Shown here: positions 10,423-19,583 of the stretch, one piece after another | Position numbering within the stretch: the stretch's first letter is position 1 | How the letters are laid out: each line of letters opens with the position of its first letter | NCBI RefSeq assembly: GCF_902477725.1 | Contig: NZ_CABSIF010000008.1 | Span: forward strand, 124,001-188,000 | Source: an uncultured Desulfovibrio sp. | GTDB lineage: Bacteria > Desulfobacterota > Desulfovibrionia > Desulfovibrionales > Desulfovibrionaceae | Direction of reading: 5' to 3' | Length of the DNA: 64,000 nt | Translations under genes and position numbers: made by a program | Notes under the pieces: generated by a model | The model's database searches: none | What the model was told of the DNA's origin: nothing | Seen by the model: the letters and a program-made list of their open reading frames with translations, nothing else

Positions 10423-10875
10423 ATGGCTCGGATCAACATATACACGCAGCAGATCACGGTTGGGCAGGATGATATCGACATGCAGCGCCGCGTCAGCAAC
10501 CTGCGCTATGTGGCCTGGATGCAGGATGTGGCTGTTGCGCATTCCGCGGTTTGCGGCTGGCCTATGGAGCGGTACGAAAGTATTGGCCAGGGCTGGGTGG
10601 TGCGGCAGCACACCATCACTTACAAGCGCCCGGCCTTTCTGGGTGATGTGATTACAGCCGCCACATGGATTGCATCCTACGCTTCGCGCCGCAGCCTGCG
10701 CCGCTATGTTTTTTGGAACGCAAAGGAAAAAGCCCTGCTTGCCGAGGCGGAAACCCAGTGGGTTTTCATTGATATGGCCAGCGGCAAGCCTGTCAGTGTG
10801 CCGGGCGAGCTACAGGAGTCTTTTCCCATAGTAGACGAAGATGCGCCGGGCGTATTCCGGCGCATGTGCGTATAA
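10423..10875 (+). CDS. Hotdog-fold acyl-CoA thioesterase
   Basis: A cytoplasmic protein of 150 aa in the YbgC/4-hydroxybenzoyl-CoA thioesterase group. The N-terminal part (QDDIDMQRRVSNLRYVAWMQ) has the position and pattern of the family motif that begins with a catalytic Asp and is followed by the N..Y..W helix. RQHTITYKRPAFLGD and WVFIDMASGKPV match the central strands. It stands alone between two terminators. The substrate cannot be told from sequence. Confidence 0.8.
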   Translation: MARINIYTQQITVGQDDIDMQRRVSNLRYVAWMQDVAVAHSAVCGWPMERYESIGQGWVVRQHTITYKRPAFLGDVITAATWIASYASRRSLRRYVFWNAKEKALLAEAETQWVFIDMASGKPVSVPGELQESFPIVDEDAPGVFRRMCV

Positions 10876-10887
10876 CATTGCCCATAA

Positions 10888-10937
10888 ACACAACAAAAGG
10901 CCGTGGAGTTTGCGAACCCCACGGCCTTTTGTTGTGT
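10888..10937. terminator. Bidirectional terminator between the thioesterase and lolA
   Basis: A 19-bp perfect stem (ACACAACAAAAGGCCGTGG and its complement) has a 12-base loop, with A and T tracts inside the stem on both sides. It separates convergent genes and can stop transcription from either direction. Confidence 0.9.
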
Positions 10938-10947
10938 CGTATTCAGA

Positions 10948-11619
10948 TTATTTAAAGAGTTCCTTTTCCTGCACCTTGCGGTCAATGCGGTCTTCAACTT
11001 CCACGCCTTTGGGCGCGGTAAAGGTGAAGTCTGATTCTTTCAGTGAAGTGTCGGGCTTGAACTGCGTAAAGCGCACGTCGTTGGAATTGCCGTAAAAGTC
11101 AATGATGCTGGCCCTGCGGATGTAGCCGGTGGAAGGCTCAACCCACAAAAGCGCCTCAACCATCTGCGGGGCGGGTTCCTTGGGGTAAAGGTGCAGCTTG
11201 GCGAGGCCGTTTTCCTGCCCGGCTTCCTTGACGTCAAAATCCTTGGTCAGCGCGGCCTGCCCGGTGATGACCTGAATGATGGTGCGTGAATCGCGCACAA
11301 GCTCCAGGGGGTAGCGGTAGGCAATTTCTTCATCCGCAAGATAATCCCAAATTTCCTTATGCGTTACCACAAGGGTTTCTTCATGGGGTTTATCTGTCTG
11401 CCAGCGGATGAGCAGGGGCTTCTGGAACAGCAGGCTGCCCTGCCGTTTCTCCACCGAGCCGCTTTCCTTATGGGTCAGCGTTTGCTCAAACGTGGCGGAA
11501 AACGTGCGCAGCTTTTCATACCGCGCCTGGATGGTCGCCGCTATATCCGCAGCCTGCGCGGCTGAAGCCACAAGAAGAACAAGCCCGGCTGCCAGGGCTA
11601 GCATGCCATTTATGCGCAT
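10948..11619 (-). CDS. lolA: Outer-membrane lipoprotein carrier protein LolA
   Basis: A periplasmic chaperone that shuttles lipoproteins to the outer membrane (223 aa). The signal peptide is MRINGMLALAAGLVLLVASA with AQA before the mature start. The mature part shows the LolA pattern: RYEKLRTFSATFEQTL, GSLLFQKPLLIRW, and a C-terminal FTAPKGVEVEDR. The frame continues upstream to 11757, but the ATG at 11619 has GGAGGTGTT immediately before it and starts a proper signal sequence. It lies 40 bp downstream of ftsK, presumably in one transcript. Confidence 0.92.
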   Translation of the reverse strand: MRINGMLALAAGLVLLVASAAQAADIAATIQARYEKLRTFSATFEQTLTHKESGSVEKRQGSLLFQKPLLIRWQTDKPHEETLVVTHKEIWDYLADEEIAYRYPLELVRDSRTIIQVITGQAALTKDFDVKEAGQENGLAKLHLYPKEPAPQMVEALLWVEPSTGYIRRASIIDFYGNSNDVRFTQFKPDTSLKESDFTFTAPKGVEVEDRIDRKVQEKELFK

Positions 11620-11659
11620 AACACCTCCACGGCATAAGCCGCCAGTTGTGCTGTTTGAT

Positions 11660-14107
11660 TTATTTGACCACAGCGCGCGGCTTGCTGCCGTCTGCCGGGC
11701 CGATGATGCCGTCGTGCTCAAGCTGTTCAACCAGGCGCGCAGCGCGGTTGAAACCAATCTTGAAGCGGCGCTGCACCAGCGATATGGATGCGCGCCCCTG
11801 CTCGCTCACAAAGGCCTGCACTTCGCCGTACAGAGGATCCTGCGCGGCATCGCCGCCTCCGCCGCTGCCGCCGCCACTCACAGAGTCCAGCCCCCACTGG
11901 GCAAAGTCCACCTTGTAGGAGGGGCTGAGCTGCCGCTTCCAGTAGCCCACCACTGCCTGCACCTCTTCATCGCTGAGGAAGGGGCCGTGCAGACGCTGCA
12001 AGCGCCCGCCGCTGGGCTTGAAGAGCATGTCGCCACGGCCAAGCAGATGTTCTGCGCCCACCTGATCAAGGATGGTGCGCGAATCGTGCTTGGACGTAAC
12101 CTGAAAGGATATACGGCACGGAAAGTTCGCCTTGATAAGCCCTGTCACCACGTCCACACTGGGGCGCTGAGTAGCAAGGATCATATGAATACCGGCGGCG
12201 CGGGCCAACTGCGCAAGACGCACGATGCTGGTTTCCACCTCGCGGGCGGCGGTCATCATGAGGTCTGCCAGTTCGTCAATAACGACAACAAGATATGGCA
12301 GAGGCTCAAGGTCGGCAAAATCCGGCGGCAGATCATTCTTGCAAGCGGCCAGCTTCTGGTTGAACCCGGCCACGTTGCGCACACCAAGACGCGCCATTGC
12401 TTCGTAACGGCGATCCATTTCGTGCACGGCCCAATCAAGGGCGTTCTTGGCCTCGTTCATTTCTGTGACCACAGGATGCACCAGGTGCGGTTCATCCGCA
12501 TACACGGCCATTTCAATGCGCTTGGGGTCAACCAGCAACAACTGCATATCTTTGGGCTGGGTGCGGTACAGCAGGCTGATAAGAATGCCGTTGAGGCATA
12601 CGCTCTTGCCCGCGCCCGTGGCGCCAGCCACAAGCAGATGCGGCATGCGCGCGAGGTCGGCCATTACGGGCTTGCCCGCAATGTCCTTGCCCAGAATCAT
12701 GGTCAGGGGGCCGCACCCTTTGCGGAAAGGCTCAGAAGCAGCAAGTTCCCTGAAATTGACGGTTTCGCGGTTGTCGTTGGGTATTTCAATACCCACCGTA
12801 TCCGTACCGGGAATGGGCGCCTGAATACGCACGGCAACGGCCTTGAGGGCCAACGCCAGGTCATCGCTGAGGTTGGCGATGCGGCTCACGCGGATGCCGG
12901 GGGCAGGGCGCACCTCGTACATGGTGACCACAGGCCCGGGCGTGACATGCACAAGCTCGCTCTGGATGTCAAAATCCTTGAGGCAGGCAATAAGGGCCTT
13001 GCCCCGCGCCTCGCGGTCTTCCTTATTGTTGTTGCCCGGCATTTTGACAGGAGGGGCCAACAGCTCAAGCCCCGGCAGCGGAATGGCGGCCTTGCGGCCT
13101 GTCATGCCAGAAAGCAGCCCGGTCAGGCCACCCTGCTTTTTGGGGGCTTCGGCAGCAGGGGCGGCAGCACTTGCTGCTTTGCCGCCAGTATTCGGGGCAG
13201 AAGCGGCAGGCGAGGCAGCATGCGCCGCGTCATCCTGAGCCAGATCATGCGCACCATCGTGCACAGGATCATGGGCCGGGGCATTACCCCCCTGTTCGTC
13301 AGCATAGGCCACACCAGCAGAAACCGCAGGCGAAATGGGCATGCCGTTGATGTCTACCGCCACGGCAAAGGGATCGTCAGCATCCATTTGTGCTGCCGGG
13401 CGTGGTGCCGCTGCCTCATTTGCCTGCGCTCGGGCCGCTTTGGTCTTTTGTTCTTCAAAGACATCAGGCAGCGAGTCAGCCGTGGGCTGAATGTTGCCAA
13501 GGCGGTCGCGCCAGCGCTTCCAGAATTCCATGGAAGGCAGACGCAGATCAAGCAACGACCAACGTCGTTTGCCGTCTTCGCCTTCTGCGGGGCTTTCTGC
13601 AACAACAGGCCCGGTTGCGTTGCCTGCACGGGCGGCAAGCCGCGCCTGCGCCCAGTGCAGCACACGCGCCGCCACATTGAACCAAGAGATATTGCCCGCA
13701 AGCTGCATGCCCACAAGCGCCACAAATATCCAAACCAGGGCAGACCCGCCAGGGCTCAGATATCGGCTGGCATTGAGATGCAGGGCATTGCCCACCATGC
13801 CTCCGCCCCACATGTCACCAAGGGTGATATCCGAGGCGGAGCCAATGACAAGCAGGCAGACGGTAAGCAAAAAGAAGCCAAGCCAGCGCGACCAGTGCAG
13901 ACTGTACGAAGGAGAAACGTAGGCCGCCCCCAGCGCACCGAAAACCAGTGGGCAGAGATAGGCGGCCACGCCAAACACATCGTTAAGAAAACCTGCAGTG
14001 TACGCGCCGAAAAGGCCAGCCTTGTTCTTTACCTTGACAACACCGCTGACCACATGGTTAAGGCTGGGGTCGTTGGCGTCAAAACTGAGCAGGCTGAGCA
14101 AAAGCAA
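11660..14107 (-). CDS. ftsK: DNA translocase FtsK, start uncertain
   Basis: A septal DNA translocase for chromosome segregation (about 815-840 aa). An N-terminal membrane domain with about four helices (residues 1-165) is followed by a Pro/Ala/Asp-rich linker, then the motor domain with Walker A GATGAGKSVC near residue 495, and a C-terminal winged helix (VSEQGRASISLVQRRFKIGF). The only usable start in frame is a TTG at 14107, which falls inside the first membrane helix. Homology-like sequence (SPTDAHKFSRELLGLFLIFW) continues upstream in frame to 14174. An ATGATG at 14195-14190 overlaps the efp stop, but it is out of frame by one base in a GGGAGGG run. Deleting one base would give a normal start. 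Confidence 0.88.
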   Translation of the reverse strand: MLLLSLLSFDANDPSLNHVVSGVVKVKNKAGLFGAYTAGFLNDVFGVAAYLCPLVFGALGAAYVSPSYSLHWSRWLGFFLLTVCLLVIGSASDITLGDMWGGGMVGNALHLNASRYLSPGGSALVWIFVALVGMQLAGNISWFNVAARVLHWAQARLAARAGNATGPVVAESPAEGEDGKRRWSLLDLRLPSMEFWKRWRDRLGNIQPTADSLPDVFEEQKTKAARAQANEAAAPRPAAQMDADDPFAVAVDINGMPISPAVSAGVAYADEQGGNAPAHDPVHDGAHDLAQDDAAHAASPAASAPNTGGKAASAAAPAAEAPKKQGGLTGLLSGMTGRKAAIPLPGLELLAPPVKMPGNNNKEDREARGKALIACLKDFDIQSELVHVTPGPVVTMYEVRPAPGIRVSRIANLSDDLALALKAVAVRIQAPIPGTDTVGIEIPNDNRETVNFRELAASEPFRKGCGPLTMILGKDIAGKPVMADLARMPHLLVAGATGAGKSVCLNGILISLLYRTQPKDMQLLLVDPKRIEMAVYADEPHLVHPVVTEMNEAKNALDWAVHEMDRRYEAMARLGVRNVAGFNQKLAACKNDLPPDFADLEPLPYLVVVIDELADLMMTAAREVETSIVRLAQLARAAGIHMILATQRPSVDVVTGLIKANFPCRISFQVTSKHDSRTILDQVGAEHLLGRGDMLFKPSGGRLQRLHGPFLSDEEVQAVVGYWKRQLSPSYKVDFAQWGLDSVSGGGSGGGGDAAQDPLYGEVQAFVSEQGRASISLVQRRFKIGFNRAARLVEQLEHDGIIGPADGSKPRAVVK

Positions 14108-14191
14108 CAGCGCCCAGAAGATAAGAAAAAGGCCAAGAAGCTCGCGGCTGAATTTATGGGCGTCCGTAGGGCTACCCTCCCGAACCGGTCA

Positions 14192-14749
14192 TCATTCCCG
14201 GCCCAGGTATTCCTTGGTGCGCGTGTCAACCTTGATGCGATCGCCTTCGTTGACAAAAATGGGCACCTGAACCGAAATACCGGTTTCAAGCTTGGCAGCC
14301 TTGGTGACGTTGCTGACAGTGTCGCCCTTGGCGCCGGGCTCGGTTTCAACAACCGCAAGCACAAGGCTCAGCGGGATGTCGATATCAAGGGGGCTGCCCT
14401 TGTACAGCAGCACGCGGCATTCCTGACCGTCCTTGAGAAAGCCTTCCTTGCCATCAGTGGTGGTGATGTGCATCTGGAGCTGTTCGTAGGTGGTCATATC
14501 CATGAAGATAAGGTCATCATCCTGACGATACAGAAACTGCATGTCGCGGGTTTCCAGGTCGGGCTTGTTGACTTTTTCGCCGGAACGGAAGGTTATATCC
14601 TGCATGCGGCCAGTAAGGATGTTGCGCAGCTTGGTACGAACCATAGCGCCACCCTTGCCGGGCTTGAAATGCTGAAAATCAACGATTTCGTAAGGGGTGC
14701 CTTCGACTTCGATCTTCAGACCCTTGCGAAAGTCTGTGGTAGAATACAT
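14192..14749 (-). CDS. efp: Elongation factor P
   Basis: EF-P relieves ribosome stalling at polyproline (185 aa, the normal size). Domain I carries the tip loop [12 protein letters not shown]; Lys32 is the residue usually modified. The frame is open for 19 more codons upstream, but ATG 14749 has AGGAGG five bases before it and matches the family N-terminus ([10 protein letters not shown]). It probably heads an efp-ftsK-lolA transcript, since the ftsK coding region follows directly. Confidence 0.96.
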   Translation of the reverse strand: MYSTTDFRKGLKIEVEGTPYEIVDFQHFKPGKGGAMVRTKLRNILTGRMQDITFRSGEKVNKPDLETRDMQFLYRQDDDLIFMDMTTYEQLQMHITTTDGKEGFLKDGQECRVLLYKGSPLDIDIPLSLVLAVVETEPGAKGDTVSNVTKAAKLETGISVQVPIFVNEGDRIKVDTRTKEYLGRE

Positions 14750-14936
14750 TTGTCCTCCTAAACATGTCGCCGCAAAAATGGCGCAAACGGGCGTAAGGCC
14801 GATCATTTGCCAACTGCGGCAAGAGCGGCTACCTTATACGGAAGTTAGCTGAAAATATCAGCCCTGAATTGAAAATATTTGCTGAAAGATGCTTGCTTGT
14901 CAAGACACAAAGTTAAAGTATCACATGAGGTTTATT

Positions 14937-15617
14937 ATGAATCCCGTTCTTACCCTTGAAACTACAGCCTATACTCTTGAGCAGCTCATATCTCTGCCCG
15001 TGGCGCAGATAGCCCTTGCGGGGCGCTCCAATGTGGGTAAATCATCGCTTATCAACGCCCTGGCTGGCCGCAAAAAACTGGCAAAAGTCAGCTCCACGCC
15101 CGGCAAAACCCGCTCGGTAAATTATTACCATGTGACACCCCATGACTTTTATCTCGTTGACCTGCCGGGTTACGGCTATGCCCGCGCAAGCCATACGGAA
15201 CGGGAAAAATGGGCGCGCCTGCTTGAGCGGTATCTGGTGGAATGCACAAGCCTCAAGGCCTTGGCCCTGCTGCTCGACAGCCGTCTTGAACCTCAGAAGC
15301 TCGACAAAAATCTGGCGTCCTTTGCCCGCACCAACGGCCTGAATATTGTGCCCGTGCTGACCAAGGCAGACAAGTGCAGCCAGCGGGAGCGCGCCAACCG
15401 CCAAAATGAATGGCAGGAGCTGCTCGGCACCCGCCCCATCGTCACGTCTTCCAGCAACCGTTACGGCATTGATAACCTCTGGCGCGCGCTCGTTGAAACA
15501 GCGGTTCCCCAGCGTCTGGCCCCCGGCGCACTCAATGCCGCAGACGCGGAAGCTGAGCCGCATGATGGCGCTATTGCTGAGCAGGAGCCGCAGGAACAGG
15601 CTGAAAATCAGAATTGA
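14937..15617 (+). CDS. engB: Ribosome biogenesis GTPase EngB/YsxC
   Basis: A small GTPase needed for 50S subunit assembly (226 aa). G1 is [10 protein letters not shown]2 lies in [13 protein letters not shown]3 is DLPGYGYA and G4 is TKADK. Three in-frame ATGs are possible; the one at 14937 is preceded by TGAGG at six bases and gives the family N-terminus. A 25-residue acidic, Gln/Glu-rich tail extends beyond the usual end. It is divergent from efp. Confidence 0.93.
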   Translation: MNPVLTLETTAYTLEQLISLPVAQIALAGRSNVGKSSLINALAGRKKLAKVSSTPGKTRSVNYYHVTPHDFYLVDLPGYGYARASHTEREKWARLLERYLVECTSLKALALLLDSRLEPQKLDKNLASFARTNGLNIVPVLTKADKCSQRERANRQNEWQELLGTRPIVTSSSNRYGIDNLWRALVETAVPQRLAPGALNAADAEAEPHDGAIAEQEPQEQAENQN

Positions 15618-15691
15618 TTCACAGCAAAAAATCTGCCTGCTCCACTTTTGCCAAAGGCCGCGTACAGAGCGGAATCTCCAAAAAGCAAAAG

Positions 15692-15724
15692 GATTACGGC
15701 GCTGGTCACAACAGCGCCGTAATC
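15692..15724 (-). terminator. Intrinsic terminator of the CDF transporter gene
   Basis: A 13-bp perfect stem, GATTACGGCGCTG and its complement, has a 7-base loop. On the minus strand it is followed by CTTTTGCTTTTT, so it terminates transcription coming from 15815. Confidence 0.8.
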
Positions 15725-15814
15725 AAGGCTGAAATCGGCAGGCTGTTGCGCTGAAAGAGCGCGGCGGCGCGGTGATTTTATTAAGCCACATGCCCGCCAG
15801 ATGCACTTGGACTG

Positions 15815-17272
15815 TTATGCCGCAGGGGTATTTGACACAACTGCCGGTTCCATGTGGATGCTCAAGCGGCCCAGCTGGGGCACTGCGGCACGAATGCGCT
15901 TTTCAAGGCGCGTACAGACGTTGTGCGCCTCTTCCACGGACAGCCCCACACTCACATTGCAGTGGAATGAAATGCAGACTCCCTGCTCCGGCAGCACATA
16001 AGTAGAAAACTTGTGCGGCATGGCCGCCAGAGGCTCATTTTCCACTGCTGCCTTGATTTCACGCCATGCCATCTCGGAAAAAGGCACGGAAACCGAAGCG
16101 CCCGGTTCCAGCGCAGCGCTTGGAGCCTTGGGCTCCATGTGGCTGACGATCTCAACACCCGGCAATGCATCCCGCAGTGTGTCCTCAAAGGCCTTGACCC
16201 GCGCGTACGCCCGGTCAAAGGGCATCTGGCCCGGCAGTTCAACGTGCAGCTCAATATGGCAGGCGCTGTCTGCGCTCAAAACATGCACATCATGAACCGC
16301 AAGGCCATGCTCAGATGCGGCAACCTGCACCAGGGCAAAGGGATTGTTTTCATCAATGCGGCACGATTTGCGAGGCTCCACGTGCACGGTCACGTCCGCA
16401 CCAGGTAGAACGCCGGACACAGCTTCTTCAGCCTCATGCGCGAGGCGGTGCCCATCACTTACCTTCAGGCCCGGTGCAACGCCAACAGTCAAATCCACAA
16501 AGCTCTGCGGCCCGCTGGTGCGCACACGCACACGCCTGACCTCGGAAATGCCCGCGATCTTTCGCACGGCGACCACAATGGCTTCGCTCGCCTGTGATGA
16601 AGCAGAATCCATCAGCATATTCACAGCATCCGAGGCCATATGCATGCTTGCCCGAAAAATAATTGCAGCCACAAGCAGAGCCGCCACCGTATCTGCCTGC
16701 GAAAGGACGCGGCTTATGGGCTCAGGCAGTTGCAGGGCCTGTGCAAGCCACACGGCCAGCACCCCCACAAGCACGACGGCAGAAGAAAGAATATCTGTGG
16801 AAAAATGCAGGGCATCAGCTTCTAGAGCCTGGCTGTTGAAGTTTTTGGCAACCCGCCGCAAAACACGTACCCGGTTGATGTCAACAGCCATGGAAATCGC
16901 CATGACGCCAACACCCCAAAGCGAAGGCACAACAGGGCTTGAACCTGAAGTGAGGCGCTGAACGCCCTCGTAGACCACCCATACGCAGGTGGCGAATAAA
17001 AGCACCGTCTGCGCAAGAGCCGAGAGGTTTTCGGCCTTTCCATGCCCGTAAGGGTGCCGTGAATCAGCAGGCTTGGCTGAAATTCTCACCGCAGCAAGGG
17101 TAAGGGCAGCCGCCAGCAGATCAAGCCCGCTGTGCAAGGCTTCAGACAATATGCCAAGGCTGTTGGTATACAAGCCGACCGCAAGCTTGATGCTGGTAAG
17201 CCCCAGTGCCGCGAGCAGCGACAACATGGCTGCGCGGCTTTTTTCGCTGGCACCGTTATCCATAACGTTCAT
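15815..17272 (-). CDS. Cation diffusion facilitator with extended C-terminus
   Basis: A divalent-metal/proton antiporter (485 aa) in the inner membrane. Six helices occupy about residues 15-215. Metal-site HxxxD pairs are seen in helix 2 (ALHSGLD) and helix 5 (ALHFSTD), and HPYGHGKAE follows helix 2. The family usually has one C-terminal cytoplasmic domain of about 90 residues, ending near position 300. Here roughly 185 further residues follow that look like two more copies of it (for example HIELHVELPGQMPFDRAYARV and SFHCNVSVGLSVEEAHNVC, each ending VEPR/MEP-like). The metal is not predictable. Confidence 0.88.
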   Translation of the reverse strand: MNVMDNGASEKSRAAMLSLLAALGLTSIKLAVGLYTNSLGILSEALHSGLDLLAAALTLAAVRISAKPADSRHPYGHGKAENLSALAQTVLLFATCVWVVYEGVQRLTSGSSPVVPSLWGVGVMAISMAVDINRVRVLRRVAKNFNSQALEADALHFSTDILSSAVVLVGVLAVWLAQALQLPEPISRVLSQADTVAALLVAAIIFRASMHMASDAVNMLMDSASSQASEAIVVAVRKIAGISEVRRVRVRTSGPQSFVDLTVGVAPGLKVSDGHRLAHEAEEAVSGVLPGADVTVHVEPRKSCRIDENNPFALVQVAASEHGLAVHDVHVLSADSACHIELHVELPGQMPFDRAYARVKAFEDTLRDALPGVEIVSHMEPKAPSAALEPGASVSVPFSEMAWREIKAAVENEPLAAMPHKFSTYVLPEQGVCISFHCNVSVGLSVEEAHNVCTRLEKRIRAAVPQLGRLSIHMEPAVVSNTPAA

Positions 17273-17378
17273 GGCGAGTTTCCTACAGAAAGATTACTAT
17301 GCAGAATTTGCGCCGTTGGCGCGTGTTGCGCGTCAACCGCAAGCGTATTCAGAATATTGCTAAGGGGCAATGTGACAC

Positions 17379-17410
17379 AAACCGGCTGTTTTTTGCAAAA
17401 CAGCCGGTTT
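17379..17410. terminator. Stem-loop between bamD and the CDF gene
   Basis: A 14-bp perfect stem (AAACCGGCTGTTTT and its complement) has a TTGC loop. It lies 42 bp beyond the bamD stop on the minus strand. The U-rich part is inside the stem rather than after it, so termination strength is uncertain. Confidence 0.65.
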
Positions 17411-17451
17411 GTATTAATCTGACAACCTTCAGAAATAACCGTTACGGATTG

Positions 17452-18183
17452 TTACAGCCAGGTAAACCACCGCTTCCAGCTGCCTTCACGCTTTTCGCGA
17501 ACTTCCTGCGACTGCGCCTCACGATAGTTGTGATAGGCAGCGAGGCTCTTTTCCTTGGCATGATCGGCAACTTCAGGCACATCCTTGAAGTTTTTCATAA
17601 TGTATTCGTAACGATGCCAGGCCGGACCGTACTTTTTCATGTGCCAGAACACATCGGCAATATACAGTTCGTGTTCGGCCATGAGCTGACGGCACGTGCG
17701 CATGTGTTCTTCCGCGCTCTTGGAATACGGAGAGTCGGGGAAGGTCTGGCGCAAGCGGTCAAAGTAGTCGTAAGCTTCCTTGAGTTCTGTGGTGGCCCTG
17801 TCGATGGAGCGGAACTGCTTCATGAGCGACATGCCAGTCTGGTACAGAACATAGGGAATAGCTTCATGGCGAGGATGCAGCGACTCGAAATCTTTGTAGG
17901 TTTCGGCAGCAAGCTCATATTCCTCGTCAAGGAAGTAGGCATCTGCAAGCGACAGTTCCGCATCAACCGTGTACGGGCTGAAGGGATACGTATCGCGAAG
18001 TTTGTTGTACAGCTCCACGGCGCGCACGTAGTTTTTCTCACTCATGGCGTCATTGGCGGCTTCAAAAACCTCCTGGGCGGTGTCTTCCGCCGGCGGCAGG
18101 TAGATCATATCAATGATGCCGCAACCGGAAACCGCAAACATGCTTATGACAAGCAAAATGGAGCGAAGCAGTTTTTTATGCAT
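17452..18183 (-). CDS. bamD: Outer-membrane assembly lipoprotein BamD
   Basis: The lipoprotein component of the BAM outer-membrane protein insertion machine (243 aa). The signal peptide ends in a lipobox, SMFAVSGC, with the acylated Cys at about residue 21. TPR-like helices follow (YVRAVELYNKLRDTYPFSPY, AYDYFDRLRQTFPDSPY and AWHRYEYIMKNF), typical of the ComL/YfiO family. I chose the ATG at 18183, which begins the signal peptide; upstream residues in frame are Arg-rich and not signal-like. The ATG overlaps the end of trxB. Confidence 0.9.
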   Translation of the reverse strand: MHKKLLRSILLVISMFAVSGCGIIDMIYLPPAEDTAQEVFEAANDAMSEKNYVRAVELYNKLRDTYPFSPYTVDAELSLADAYFLDEEYELAAETYKDFESLHPRHEAIPYVLYQTGMSLMKQFRSIDRATTELKEAYDYFDRLRQTFPDSPYSKSAEEHMRTCRQLMAEHELYIADVFWHMKKYGPAWHRYEYIMKNFKDVPEVADHAKEKSLAAYHNYREAQSQEVREKREGSWKRWFTWL

Positions 18184-19102
18184 GGAGCTGTTCCAAAAAT
18201 ACAAACGCCGCCTGCGCGGCTGTTGCGCCGTCACCGGCGGCAGTGATTACCTGACGACAAAGCTTGGAGCGAATATCACCGGCTGCGAAAACGCCCGGAA
18301 TGCTGGTGCGCATTTCCGTATCGGTGATAATGAAACCTTGCGCGTCACGTACGACCTCTGCGGGCAAAAAGCCGGTGGAGGGTTCATATCCCACGTAGAC
18401 GAAAAGCCCGTCTACGGGCAAATGACGTTCCTCTCCGGTCTTCAGTTCCTTAACCGTCAGACCTGTCAGCTCGTTTTCGCCGTGCAAACGGCTCACAACG
18501 CTGCTGCGCAGGATCTCGATCTTGTCGCCATAGGCGTCAAGCTTATCCTGATAAATCTTGTGCCCGCGGAATTCATCGCGGCGATGGATAAGATAGAGCT
18601 TTCCCACAATCTTTGCAAGATAAAGCGACTCTTCCAACGCCGAATTACCACCGCCTACAACCGCCACGGTCTGATTGCGAAAAAAATTGCCGTCGCAGAT
18701 GGCGCAATAGGAAACGCCATGACCGCGCAGCCGGTCTTCGCCCTCAAGTCCGAGCGGCTTGTGGTGCGCTCCGGAACAAACAATGACCGTCTTGCCGATA
18801 TAATCCACGCCTCCGGCGCGAACAGCAAAACGTCCAGCCGAACCGGTTACGGATTCAACAGCTGCAGCTGGCCGGTCAACATCAAGGCCGGTCAAATGCG
18901 CTTCAAAAAGATCCGCTAGCTCATAACCCTTAATGCCCTTGGGAAAACCGGGATAGTTTTCCATGGCCTCAGTCTGCAAAATCTGGCCACCCGCTGCCAG
19001 TTGCTCGGGCATAAGCACCGAGCAACCAGAGCGGGCCAGATACATTGCTGCCGTAATGCCAGCGGGGCCGCTGCCTATGACTACGGCATCATATTCTTTC
19101 AT
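18176..19102 (-). CDS. trxB: Thioredoxin-disulfide reductase
   Basis: A flavoprotein that reduces thioredoxin with NADPH (308 aa). FAD binding is shown by [12 protein letters not shown] at the start, and NADPH binding by [16 protein letters not shown]. The redox-active pair is CAICD at about residues 133-137, with Ile where E. coli has Thr. GVFAAGDI near the C-terminus is the second FAD motif. The start overlaps the trxA stop by four bases (ATGA), giving a trxA-trxB-bamD transcript. Confidence 0.95.
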   Translation of the reverse strand: MKEYDAVVIGSGPAGITAAMYLARSGCSVLMPEQLAAGGQILQTEAMENYPGFPKGIKGYELADLFEAHLTGLDVDRPAAAVESVTGSAGRFAVRAGGVDYIGKTVIVCSGAHHKPLGLEGEDRLRGHGVSYCAICDGNFFRNQTVAVVGGGNSALEESLYLAKIVGKLYLIHRRDEFRGHKIYQDKLDAYGDKIEILRSSVVSRLHGENELTGLTVKELKTGEERHLPVDGLFVYVGYEPSTGFLPAEVVRDAQGFIITDTEMRTSIPGVFAAGDIRSKLCRQVITAAGDGATAAQAAFVFLEQLHA

Positions 19103-19422
19103 GCCAGAGCCTTTGTATCAATAAGGTCTTTCAGGGCAGCCTTGGTGACAGCTCCGGTGATCTGCTCTACCGTTTCACCCTTTTTGAAAAGGACAAGAGT
19201 CGGGATAGCGCGGATGCCAAACTTGGTGGGCGTGGCCGGATTTTCGTCCACGTTCATTTTTACGACACGCACCTTGCCATCATACTCAGTGGCCAGTTCG
19301 TCAATAATGGGGCCAACAGCGCGGCAAGGACCGCACCAGGGAGCCCAAAAATCGAGCAGAACCGGAAGATCGGACTTGAGCACAACGCTTTCAAAGGTGG
19401 CGTCAGTGACCTGTTCAGCCAT
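19099..19422 (-). CDS. trxA: Thioredoxin
   Basis: A classical thioredoxin of 107 aa with [19 protein letters not shown] (active-site CGPC) and the cis-proline segment [15 protein letters not shown] ribosome site precedes the ATG. It is co-transcribed with its reductase, whose start overlaps its stop codon. Confidence 0.97.
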   Translation of the reverse strand: MAEQVTDATFESVVLKSDLPVLLDFWAPWCGPCRAVGPIIDELATEYDGKVRVVKMNVDENPATPTKFGIRAIPTLVLFKKGETVEQITGAVTKAALKDLIDTKALA

Positions 19423-19583
19423 AACTATCTCCTTACGTTGCTTTGTATCGCTCCACGGCCACTATTGGCCTGTGACGCGAACAGAAGCGCATTTAAAGTG
19501 TATGCTTCTGTATTGACTAAGAGTAGATACCAATGTGCTCTCTGTCAAGACAATCTCTTGTTTTGCATGGTCTCTTGACACTT

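Noticed and set aside
11408..14761. A 1117-codon open frame on the plus strand across the ftsK and efp genes
   Set aside because: It is antisense to ftsK and efp, whose motifs are unmistakable. The antisense translation is His/Arg/Gly-rich with no domain, a shadow of biased codon use.
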